Shown here one piece after another: positions 20,081-32,700 of a DNA stretch of 64,000 nucleotides (the first letter of the stretch is position 1; each line of letters opens with the position of its first letter). Under the pieces are notes generated by a model. The model had not been told where the DNA came from. It saw only the letters and a list, made by a program, of their open reading frames with translations, and did no database searches. The DNA comes from Temnopleurus reevesii. Lineage: Eukaryota; Echinodermata; Echinoidea; Temnopleuroida; Temnopleuridae. The position numbers and the translations under genes were made by a program. The stretch covers positions 32,304-96,303 of the forward strand of contig BQKZ01000010.1 of assembly GCA_036244855.1 (NCBI GenBank). The letters run 5' to 3'.

Positions 20081-20950
20081 CTATGAAAAATGTTAGTAAA
20101 AGAAAGACAAACTGATCTCAATGCTAACCGAAACTGAAAATACTAAAATTTGAAGATTGCAATCAAATGATTCCACAAACTTGTGACCATGGATCTCTAG
20201 TAAGCTCTAATACTGTGAACCATATTTTATTATAGAATGGGTGTGTTGTGTCCAGAAAAATCCCTTCAATCTGATTGGTCGAGAGCAAAATTCTAGCAGA
20301 CGATTAATTTTACTGGTGCATGATTTATAAACGATACTAGTGCGGTATCGCAATCGTTTCTGATACGATAGCTTTCCAAAACAACAAAAATGGTGACCGA
20401 CGGAGCGAGATTTGAATCACTCACGGACGTAGAATTGGAAGAATTAATAGAAGGTGCCGATGCAGGTAACTAGAATGCTTTGCGAGACTGAAACAAAATA
20501 GATGCCGAAGTGACTGCCGTAACGAAGTAGAACACCGGGGATTTGGACTCGCTGCTCTATGTTCGCATCGCTAAGTTAAAGGTGATGGTTCTAAAGTCAT
20601 ACAAAGAAATCAATGCAGTAGGCCTATATTCGGTACGGCATGCAGCGTCACTATTTGGACAATTTCAACATCGACAATAAGTGTACATTGACTAGTGTAC
20701 ATAGACTAGATCTGTAAAAATGTATTAATTTGACTGCAATCAGAGTCTGCCAGAAAAAGGTAAGTTTGTAAATGATCATGATGTAGGTATTATTAAGTTT
20801 GCAACCATGGTCCACGCATAAATCCTACAAAATTTAACAAAAGTCCCCCCAGGGGGCCCAGGTCCAAGGTTTTTCAGTTTTCTACACTAGTAGCGTAGGC
20901 CTATAAGACTCATTACAGTCCAGAAATTAGCAGTGAATCATTCGGTATCA

Positions 20951-21075
20951 TGCATCTGGTTAAAAAAAAAATCATGCGTCCGGTAAAAAGTTTCATGCAT
21001 CCGGTAAAAATGTTCATGCGTCCGGTAAAAAATTTCATGCGTCCGGTAAAAAATTTCATGCATCCGGTAAATTTG
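20951..21075 (+). repeat. Minisatellite, about 21-base unit, 6 copies
   Basis: Units of TCATGCGTCCGGTAAAAAATT type, alternating GCGTCC and GCATCC. It runs up to the contig join at 21091. Confidence 0.85.
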
Positions 21076-21090
21076 TCAAATTTTATTTTT

Positions 21091-21091
21091 N
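21091..21091. other. Single-N contig join between two haplotypes of the hydrolase 3' end
   Basis: The right side (TGCATTGTCATAAAAGTGGA) equals 19028 onward. The next 1.4 kb runs parallel to 19030-20100. Confidence 0.9.
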
Positions 21092-21160
21092 TGCATTGTC
21101 ATAAAAGTGGACCTTTAATGGCACTCAAGGTGAAATTTATGAAGACATATTCCTTACGAT

Positions 21161-24100
21161 TCAGCACACACATGATGAAGTTTCTACCGTGTAGTCCCAT
21201 CTATTGCCCCAGAATCCAGCACATTCATAACCACCTGGACCTTTGGCCTTGAAGTCTGGTCCTGTGATGACGTAATCTGGTACCATGTTGGAAAACTAGG
21301 GTAGAAAGATAGCATAGATTACATTAATATGATCACTAATTTGAAAAGAAGCAGTCCCAGTGTTATTTTTTTTTGTCCAAACGTTAATTCATATTCTCTA
21401 ATAACATTTATCTAGCAGAACAAAAGGGCAAGATTAATGAAACATGATGCTATTTAAAAACAATCTATTTGATCCTACTAATAATGCTACACGATATGAA
21501 GTCAATCTCGTATATAATTCTTTTATCAACTAGGTTTCGTTTAATTTTGTATATTTAATCTTTAGTCTACAAACGACTAATAACCTTTTCTCATGTGTGA
21601 TTCAGTGACAGGATTTGACATTGTGTGCATGAAATGTTCATCAGTTGTTTGTAAAGTCATGCATAAATCTATTAACAACTTTATGAAATGCAACTCTGGT
21701 CATTTAAGATCCTCTTTTTCTCGTAAGTTGTAAAGAGTTTCCCATCAGCACAAAACTTTTTGGGCATTGACCCCTTCCCCCTTCACCAGGGTAAAAAAGT
21801 GTTTTTTTTAATTCAAGAAGGCTCCACAGGGACTATTCTGGGGCTCATTGGGGGATATTTGTAAGGTTTAGAGGGCTAATTATCCATTGTCCTGTGTTCT
21901 TTTTATGCTGCCCTTCTCCCAACCCCTCTCATCAACACCCTACAAAAGAGCCTTTGCAAAAATGTTAAAGGGTGTATATAAGGTCAAAAAATATCATTTC
22001 TATATCACTTAGGAACATTAAATTAACCCAAAATAACTTTATCCGACATGATGCAGATTACTAGTGAAGGAGTTAGAAGCAAACAAACGATCTAATGCAC
22101 AGAGCCTAATTTGTATTACGTTCCGAAGGTCGCTTTTGAATGCATGCAGGTTCTTCGTGTGAACGTCCCCATTTGCTTATACACGTGATAGTCGTCTTTT
22201 GATTTTATCATGAGAAATATTAAATTATCTAAATTTGATATTTAAAAAATTTAACACCTTTTTAATTTCATGTAATGTTTAGGAGAATTATTTCGTGTAT
22301 TCAACCATTAAACAAATTGTTATTTTGTGCCTCAGAGGCCCTTTAATCACTCTACTCACAGGTGATCTTGTCATAGGAGGTATAGTTGGACTTGCTAATC
22401 TCATGATATCTTCTATTCCTTGTAACGAGTTGCCCATCAGCACAAGGGCTAGTAAATCTTCCCTATGGGGTGCTAGAAATAGAATGCCAGTCAGTGGATC
22501 TGAATATCGACATCTCCCCAGTGAAAAACCTATGACAAATGCAAGAAAAAAAGCAAGAAAGACAAATAGCAATAGATTTTAACCCAAACTAGAATTACTT
22601 TAATTTGAAGATTGCAATTTATGATTTCACAACTCGAGACCATAGGTATGTAGTAGCTCTACAACTGTAGACTATTTTTTAATAAAATGCACAGGCATAT
22701 TTCATAACACAAACAAATTACTATGAAGACTGTCTGAATTTCAATAGCACTCTTCATCTAGTTTACAACATTTGCACCAAAATAAATGAATAAATTCACT
22801 ATTCAGAAATTAAATTATATTTTTTAAATTAATGCCATTGTTTAAATCACAGCACCATCAATTGAAAATACAAGGTTATCATCTGACAAGTTCACTGAAC
22901 CTTTGTTAATTGCATTCCTCCTTGTTTACAGAATCTGTTTAAGAAATCTACATTGCTATTTCATGTACATCTCACACCTCCTGTAACATACAAGCTCCCC
23001 TTTGTTATAATCCACAAATGTACTTTTCAAGAGCATGCCTAGGTGAATTTCACACTCATGGTATTTCCTGTGTAATATACAATATGTCAATCAAAATTAC
23101 AGGTTATGATGAAATTAACATCCTTTCACGCAATCTTTTGAAAACCTCAAACTGGGACCTGTAAAATTAAAGATGGAATAAAGGGTGTACCATAGAGATA
23201 TTTTTAATTCTTAATTGAGTTTTTTTTGTACATTACAGGCCACTGGTTTACTAAGCAATATTTGTAGATAGTGAGACAGAAAATGTTACTTGTCTTATTA
23301 TTATCTTAACATTATTTGGACACCCTTTTATCATTATTTCTTGATGGATATCAAATCAAATCATTTTTCATTATTTTTTTATCAAAATGAGTACATGTAC
23401 TATCTATTTTAGAATTTTTTTATATTGAGTTATTTTCTGTTCTTTCTAATGTTCTTACAGGTGTAATTAAATAGGTCTTAAGGAAGAAATATAATTATTC
23501 AACAGTGGCGGATCGAAGGGGGGGGTTTAGGGGTTTAAACCCCCCCCCCCCCCCCCCGCCCCCAAAAAAGGAGTAAAAAAAAAAAAGAAAAGGGAGAAAG
23601 AGGGAAAAGAAGGGGGAAAGAGACTGTGTTCATGAATCCAGTCTCCGACGCGACCAAGATGTAAAATACACAACCCCCCCCCCCCCCCCCCNNNNNNNNN
23701 NNNNNNNNNNNNNTGGCAAGTTCATTCAACCTTTGTTCATTGCATTCCTCCTTGTTTACAAATTCTGGTCAAGAAATCTGCATTGGTATTTCTAGTAAGT
23801 TTCATATCTCTTTGTTAAATACCACAAATGTATTTTTCAACAGCATGCCTATGTGAATTTCACCATCAGGCATTTCCTGTGTAATATACAATCTGTCAAT
23901 CAAACTACAGGTACTGATGAAATTAACCTTTGAACAAGCTTTTGAAAACCCTAAACTGTTTCACTGAGCAATATGAGCAGGGCCCCGTAACAAAGGTTTG
24001 CAAATAGCAATTAATCGCAATCCTTTATGTTACACGGCCCAGATGGTTATAACAGAATAAATAATTTGTCTTATTTTTATCTCCACATTAGGTGGAGCAT

Positions 24101-27100
24101 CCTCATATTCTTATGCCTAGATGGTTATTTAAATTATTTTTCTACATTTTTTTTTATTCATAATAAGTAAAATTGTTTTTATATTTTTTTAAATGCAGTA
24201 ATTTTTTTTCCATTGTAATGTTCTTGCAGATGCATTGTAATCATCTTGGATAAGAGTTGCATGATAAATATATATATGAAAAATATATATGAGCACTTAC
24301 TATTTTCATTGAAGGTAATTGGTACTCTATCCAAAAATTTCTGGGTCCATGCATTATCTTCGGGTCTGCCGATAACGATAAGATTATGGGCCGCTGCAAT
24401 ATCAACTGTCAGGGAATTATCCTCAATCACCGTGACAACCGTGTCAGAGGTCAAGAAGAATAGGTTTGCTAGGTAGACAGCTAGATGGAGTAAAGTAGTA
24501 CTGGTATCCTCATTTAGAGTACCTGAATCACAAATACATAGATACATGATAGTATAAAATACCATATACCCCGGAGTGTTTATTATAGAGCCAATATTTT
24601 TGTGTGCAGATATTTTCACGTTTTGGGACCTAGGAGGTGTTTCACCAAGATAAGAAAGACTTTAAGAACAACTTTACGTTCGACTGGTATCCCTTCTTGT
24701 GCATAACGGTTCACACTATTACGCGCATTCCGCGCGATAAATGATACCAGTCGAACTTAAAGTCGTGCGTAACTTTAAGAACGACTTGGTGAAACACCTC
24801 CCAGTTTGACATTTCAGGGGGGGGGGAAGGGGTGAGGGGTGGGAGGGGATGGAGGGGAAACAACATCCCTTCATGTTTCATATAATGTACAATATTATAC
24901 ACAATATAAAATATATCTGCAACACAAAGAGGACCTGTCCTATTTGAATTAGAGCATTAATTGTGATTTTATGCAAAATTAGCATAATTAATTAGTAAAA
25001 ATGAATAATGTCCAAATCGCACGATGCAATCTTTACAACCTATGATTGAGGTAACAATGATAATATCATATACTTGATACAGCACTTAATATTACAATAA
25101 ATCTCAAAGCGCTTCATAAATATTTTACACAAACTTACAATAAACAAAAACAATAGACTAAGAGGGGGAGAAATGAATCAGTTATGGAACACCTGGCTTA
25201 TGAGGGGAAATCCTCCTCCCCCTGTGGGATACCTGAAAAAGCCCAGTTATATTAAAGGGAAATATTTGCATGTAAAAATAATGTAAATATTTGACTCTGA
25301 GCTAAGAGCGATCATTGTAAAACAAGTATTATGAAAATTGTGTTATTGTGAAAGAGGTAGAGATTCAGTGATGTTTAACACAGTCCTTTTTCTGAACTAA
25401 CAATGAATTGAATGCATTGAACTTTACATTTATGCCCGCTAATTAATGGACTATAGATTACCTGTGACAATTAAGAACTCTCTCTCAGCTATCCTTCTTG
25501 CTGGCCCATATGTATTGTAATCTCTTTCACCTTCCTCTAAAATTGAAGAGCAGACTTGCCATGAACCTATGATGATAGAAAATTATAGCAGAAAAATAAG
25601 CATAGAAAAGTTTGGTTCAAAGTTGATTATAAAAGAGTATTTTTTTTTATTTAGAAATCTAGAAGTTACACTCTTTCTATTCATTTAAAAAATAACATAA
25701 ATATAGAAGTCAATTCAGACAAACTATTCATGAAATGATGATATTCATCATTAAAGACACTGTCACACATTCAGAGGGATTACTGCACAGAGTGTCTATA
25801 TAGGTGATATTTATAATCTTACTGTTTTTTTTAAGCACTAAACATTGATTTTGAAGCCTAGATAGCAACAAGGAAGGAAATTATACAGGCACTGTCATGA
25901 TATCTATGAAAATTTAATAAAATGTTCACTGTCATATTTAGAACCTGGCAGTTGAGACTTTTTTAAAGCAAAAACAGTGTTGAGCAATGCCTTTAAATTA
26001 CAAATCAAGTAGAAAAAAACTGTAAATATTTAGTACTGTACATACATCAAAGCAAGTGTGTTAGGGAAATAGGTATTGATGGTGGTATATTTAGGGCTAC
26101 TGGTCACATACAAAAAGTCAATGAAAATCATGAAAAGCGATATCAAATTTATCGAAAGAACATATACAGATTTTTTTTTCATGTCTCTACATTTCATTAG
26201 AAAATAGAGCGAATCATTATATTTTACCTGTGCTTGCTTGACAAAAATGGGTTGCATTTTCGTTGACAATTGTTTTGTTTTCTGCTTCTACATCTAGTAA
26301 CACTCCATCAATCTGCAATATAAGGAAATATGAAATGTATGAAAATAGAGCATTCTCGGATCATATCAAAGAAAAAATGTTAACATTTTGTCGATCATCA
26401 TTTTTAAAAAAATAATGGCTGTAGTTTGCTAGATCAATAAAAAAAAACACAGGTCAATTTCTTTTGGTCTGCAAGCAAAATAATTGCTAGTAAAATTTGG
26501 AATATCAATGTTGAGGGCATTATTTAGCATATCTCAGAATCAGTCAGACAATTATGTGTTAATTAAAAGTCATATTTTGATATCTTTTGATAATTTTTTG
26601 AAGTTTCTAATCTTTCAATGAAAGAAGTTTATACCATGCTGAAATACAACATCAATAATAATTATTTTGAAACTATTTGTGATAGGAAACAAAATCAGCT
26701 ATTGAAAAGCTACACAGATGTCAACTTGATATATCGGACACTCCCATTTTCATATAAATAATTTCTAACAAGGATCATATCTCTTGCATTGTCATACAAA
26801 GAGTGCAATTTAATACATTTAATATTATCATCCATGATAAGAGAATACTATACATGTACCTTTATTGAATGGACATTCTTCCAGTTGTATGATATATGTT
26901 CCAAGCCTGTGATTGAAAATCTAGCCACATTTCTTGTTGCCAGTTCAGCTTTATCTTTGGAGAGCAGCATCTATGACAACAAATTTGAAACAGAGAAAAG
27001 ATATAAATTTTGAGCAAGGGCAAATATTGCAGATCATCAGCTCCATGACTTTTCCATCCACTTAAATTCAAAAGGATTCATTCTCAATAGATCTTAGAGT

Positions 27101-29704
27101 GGGTAGCTGTTTCCTCTTCATTTGTATCAAGAACTGTCCCATGGTGAGAAATTACATTTTTACTTAGCGAGTTAGCTACTGTATCACCCTCTCAATCTTT
27201 CTTTGTGTTTGGGTTCACCACAGTTCGGCCATCGTCAGGCAAAACTGTGTATCTTGGCCTCGCGCGAAAGAAAATTATTTGGAAAAAATGAGCTTTAAAG
27301 TTTTAGCAATTATGGGATGCTATTTTATGATCTCACCTTTTTAATTTCGATATATATATCATTATTAATGATAATAAATCTTTTTGATTGTTTAAATCAA
27401 ATCATTTCTATTTTGGTAGCTATTTTTATAAAGATACATTGTTTTGCCGGGGAATTTGATAAATGATGGTATCACACATCGCCAGCCAAAAGTGTGTATC
27501 TTGACATATGTATTGCAATAATCCCTTCCCCGTCAGGCAAAACTATGTATCTTGAGTTGCACGCCGTTTGTGGAATGCGTGGAACGATGTAAGTCAAGAT
27601 ACATAGTTTTGCCTGACGATCTCGGCCAACTGATATCGGTTCATGCCCACGCAAAACTCTGTATCTCGCTGTCGCATCTATGCACCAGGCGCGGTGCGCG
27701 TGCTAGACTGGCTCGCGGCGCAGGCTTGCGGGCCCCGTGATTCCTGGCTGGTGTCGCCTCAATAAAGATTGATTTTAGAGCTGCTAAAGTTAGTCGTCGA
27801 ATTTAACTGGATTTTTTTATCTTCTCTTATTCATTTCTATGTGACCTTAGCTCTCAAAATACTTGTGCGAATATATATCTGTTCTGGGCTTAAGTATGAA
27901 TTCACATTCTTTGAAACGTACGGGTCTGCCGCAAAGTCAAGTTTTTCATTACAAAACAAAGTCAGCTCGCTCAACTCAATTTCGAGTCATCAACATTAAA
28001 TTAATGGTTCCACTATTGCGACACAAGAGCTCTCGGTTTTTAATTATCATTTTTTTATCTCCTTCTATTGCACATCATGTTATACTATCTCATTTTTTTT
28101 CATTATAAATGGCCCTCTTATTATAAAAGGAATAACGTTTTTATAATTAGCTTATTTGCATGTTATTTTCGGTGTTTTCATTGCATGCGCACTGCCACGA
28201 CAATTACACAGCCTAGCCACGCTCGTGCATGCCCCGCGCTCGTGCATTCGCAGCACGCAGTGCGAGTGTCTGTCAGTCAGGCAAAACTGTGTAACTCAAG
28301 ATACGTAGTTTTGGATGGGCTATCGCACGAACGAGTAGTGTCTCTAAATCAGGCAAAACTGTGTAACTCAAGATACATAGTTCTGCCGGACGAAATGTCA
28401 AAAAGAGCATCAAATTAAAATATGTATCTAGAGTTACACAGTTATGGCTGCCGATTTGAATATCAATTTTTAAAATGACTGAAGATAGGTCCTTCTATCT
28501 CTAAAACTAAGGGCCTATAAGACCTGGGGTTTGGATAAATGGAAATTCCAACCTCAAAAACCCACCAAATGAAAAAAAATGTAAAACCAAATTTTTGGCC
28601 AGATACACAGTTTTGCCTGACGATGGCCGAGTTAGTTTCATCCTCTCACAAATATCCCTATCATGAACCCTTCCCCACTCCATAAGACTTCATCTGTTTA
28701 CTTTAATAGTACTGCTTTTTAATTAAGCTGGGTACTGTATCACTCTTACCCCTTTTGATCCTTCTCCAGGGTGGGGATTATCACAGTTTCATCCTCTCAC
28801 AAACACCCCTCCCCTTCCCATCCCTACCATCAATCCACCTACCGGTACCTTGATAGTACTGGTCTTAAATGGAGCTAGCTGCTGTATCACCTTCACCCCT
28901 CTCAGCCATTTCCCCAGGGCGGGTCCACTACTGCAAGGGTCACACTCTCACAAACACCCTCTCTATCCCTACTATTAATCTGCTGAATGAATGGAGCAAT
29001 CTGCTGGATCACCCTCGCCCTTCTCAACCCATTCTCCAGGGCGGGGTTAACCAATGTGAGGGTCACACAATTACTAACACTCCTCCCCTCCCCATCCCTA
29101 ACATCAATCCACTTACCTTAATAGTACTAGTCCTAAATGGAGCCATCTGCTGGATAACCCGTAGCCCTCTCAGCCCTTCCCCAGGGCGGGGTTCACCATT
29201 GTGAGACTCACACTATCACCCCTCCCCCATCTTCCTCACAACCACAAAGATTCTGACCACATAGCTAGACAGCGCTGGTCTTGAATAAAGCTAGCTGCTA
29301 TGTAGCCCTGACTTCTCCAATTCTACCATCAGGGTGGGGTTCACCCATGTGAGGGTCATACAATCACTAAATCTCCCTTCCCCATCCCTACCATCAATCC
29401 ACTTACCTTAATAGTACTGGTCCTAAATGGAGCCATCTGCTGGATAACCCGCACCCCTCTCAGCCCTTCCCCAAGGGCGGGGTTCACCACAGTGAGAGTC
29501 ACTCTCTCCGGCCCATCCTCTTCAGTTCCACTTGCAGACTGAGAGTACTTGTTCTCAGATGAGCTTTGGGAGCATCCTCCATCTGCATCTCTCATCTCAC
29601 ACGATAGACTAGGAGAGTTGGTCATGGATGGTGGGAGCTTTGCATTGTAATTGGTAAATTCCCTTAGTTTGGGGTCATTCACAGCACCACCATCATTTGT
29701 TTTC
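21161..29704 (-). CDS. Hydrolase gene: C-terminal extension and stop
   Basis: Exons 29704-29407 (99 codons, a Ser-rich linker then ERVTLTVVNPALGEGLRGVR), 26970-26860, 26312-26228 (two NxT sequons), 25566-25462, 24522-24301 (hydrophobic LLHLAVYLANLFFLTSD), 22529-22360 (DPLTGILFLAPHREDLLALV) and 21295-21161 (GYECAGFWGNRWDYTVETSS, TGA). The family relationship of this part is not recognised. The sequons hint at secretory routing, but the signal region is outside the visible sequence. Confidence 0.85.
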
Positions 29705-32700
29705 CTGTTAGAAAAACATGTCAAAAATAGCACCACCATCATTAGTTTTCCTGTTAGAAAAACATGTCAAAAATACATCTCATAAAAAAATTATCCTGCG
29801 AAGTACCGAACAATCAATTCATGTAAAAGAATAGCCTCTGAAAAAAATAATCATTTTACAATCTAAAAAATTCACAGGATGACTTATGTGTGGTTGAGTA
29901 AAATATACTGTATTGGCTGAAATTTTGCTGGGGTTTATTTTCATGAATTTTGTGACTCATTAGAATGCACATAGACTTCTGTATACAATAATCCTTCAAA
30001 AAATGAAATCAACAACTCACCAAGTGAATTAGCTAAAAATTTATGTACCCTCAAATAATGGCTTTTCCTGTACAAGGAAAATGGAGTTCTAACCAAAACA
30101 AAAATCTACTCTCTGAACACTCTATCAATCATTGGAGCGACACAATAAGTAAAAGTTGGATAAACACATAATCATTGTTGTGAAAAAAAATGTTTTTATC
30201 TGACTATGTATTCCTCCACCACTTGCCTGCACGCTCACTGTATGTAACATTCACTGGGAGAAGAAGGGACAAAGGACTAGGACAAAGTAAACAACTTTAT
30301 TCAAGTATCCACAATAGCTCCATGATCACAAAGAGAAAGGTGCAACCCTTGTTCAACATTGTCCACAATATTAGAATAATGGAAATTTCTTTTTGGGTCC
30401 GTATAACTATCAGTAATGCTTGAAAGGAGGTTGCCTACTTTGTTGCTTGCTTTTTCCCTCCTGCTCACAGTACATGGATCTGTCTCCCCTTCAGCGGTTA
30501 AGTCATTTGCCTGCACAAGAAATATTACCATGGAAAAAGACATTTATTTTTCATGTATCTTACCATGTGTCCCACCACCAGTGTTCCTTGCCTGCCAGCT
30601 CACTGTATGTCACATTGATCTGTCTCTCCTTCAAAAGACGATTCATTCGCCTGAAAGAAAAAGGGTTTGAAAGGAAACATGTTGCAGTATGTGTACCATT
30701 GCTGTTATATTCATAGCCATTTTTTTAAATTACCACAAAGTCTGTAGATTCAGTGACAAGATAACTAGGAGCCGAACTGGCTTTGAGGCATCACTAGCTC
30801 GCATTCACACGGTGGCGCTAAACTTGTCTGTCCCCTCGTGTGTGCCTCATATTTGTTGAGATGTGCAGGGGTTCATAACAAAAATAATAAATTGCTGGAG
30901 CATCAAGTCTTGTTTTGTTCGGATATGCATTGGTTTAATTCATGACAGAGGGAAAACTGCAGCTGTCTATATCTCTAAATCTAAATACAGGCCTCTAAAT
31001 ACAGGTATCATCAATATAATGATCGCACATATAATAAATTACATTCTAAATATACTTTGTACATACCTCACAAAATAGGGATGGACAGTCCTGTCATTAG
31101 CACCAATTCTTGTCAGGACTGGCAAACCCTGTAAAGGAGATAAAAAAACATAAACAATTTTTACTCATTCTCAGAAATGCAATCGCAGCATACAGCAATT
31201 ATACTAGAGGGCATAAATATTCACTGTGGGCAGAAGGGACAAAGAACTGGAACAAAGTAAACAAATTCATAAACAAATTCATAATTTCTACATAATCACA
31301 AAATAAATTCCCATGTTGCTCATCTTATTCAATATTTTCCAAAGAATGAGAAAATGGGAAATTTCTTTTCTGTCCGTCTAGCTATCGTAAGTACTTGAAA
31401 GGAGGTTACAATAAACTTTGTACCGAGCCTTTGTCCCTTTTGCTAACAGTGAATGTGAACATGAAAACATGAAAAAACATTTTATTTAATCAACATATCG
31501 AAAGGGGTAGATCACTCTCTAAAACACTGGTATTCATTGAGGCCCTTGAAAAAGGTAGATCTGCTTTCCAATAAGGAAGGCATACATGATACCATTTGTA
31601 CTGTTTTATTGATTACCATAAAGTTAAACTACAAATACATAACAAATTAAATATAACATTTTATTTTTCTTGTTGAAAATAATAATTTACCTGGAGGTTT
31701 GATATATGCCTATCTGCATCATTTTCAGCTATGCAAGCCTGTTGGGGGAAAGGGAAGCAGAGAATGTTCACTAGATAATTATTTGTATACATATCGCTAT
31801 ATTGGGCATAACAAAAGTGTGCCAAATATATCATTCAACATATAGACTTCATAACTAATCCATAATTTTTTGAAAATATTTTAATCTTATATCTTGGGAG
31901 TCCAGTGACTCATTTTGATTCAAATAAATTAAAGAGGCATGCTCTTCAAAAATTGGGTTCTAATGCAAGGACTTCATCCACAGATTTTTGATCCTTGAGA
32001 AATCAAGTGTTTGTTTCAAATCAAAAGTTGATGATGATGAGGAAGTCTATTTACGTGATATATTATAAGTGAAAATAGTTTATGTGTTTAATTTATTTTG
32101 CATTATTTGAACTACATGTACACAAATTATTTTCATCATAAAAAGGCAAGCTTTGTTTCATTTGCATATGAATACGAAAAAATTACATCCAAATTCATCA
32201 TATTCTAAAAAGAGTTTGTCCAGAATGGAAACTATAAATATGAGTACGATCCAGTGGGAGAGCTTGGGTAGTATTTGATGAGGTATATGGGAATTCAATG
32301 TTTACTTCTCAAATGCCTCGGAAAAAAACATTTGGTTCAGCTGTTTGGTTATTCATATTCTAATTTCTAACCTAGCAAACTAATCCAGAAAGTTGGTAGG
32401 TCTGCAGCTGCAAGATATCATGTATCATATTGGTTTAATATCATTGTGAATCTACTTACCTCTAATATGTGTTTAACTGCTGGATCTGTATGGCTGGTAC
32501 TTATATCATGCCTGCACAAGGATAAAGACATAAATTAATGAAATTGTGGTAAAATATTTCATGGATACATTTATCCCATTGTCCAGTGGAACTGGGCAGT
32601 CCCTGCACAATGTCTATGAGATTTACATAATTCAGTATTAAATGGGATAACACAAAAGTTATTCTTAGAAACCAGAAAGCTTGGCTAAAGGCTTGTGAGA

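Noticed and set aside
20951..21071. Possible CRISPR array (short regular repeats)
   Set aside because: Units are directly adjacent without unique spacers and the genome is animal; it is a minisatellite.
28868..29204. Plus-strand 111-codon frame with repeated Pro/Ser phrases
   Set aside because: It is the antisense of the tandem VVNPALGEGLRG exon copies.
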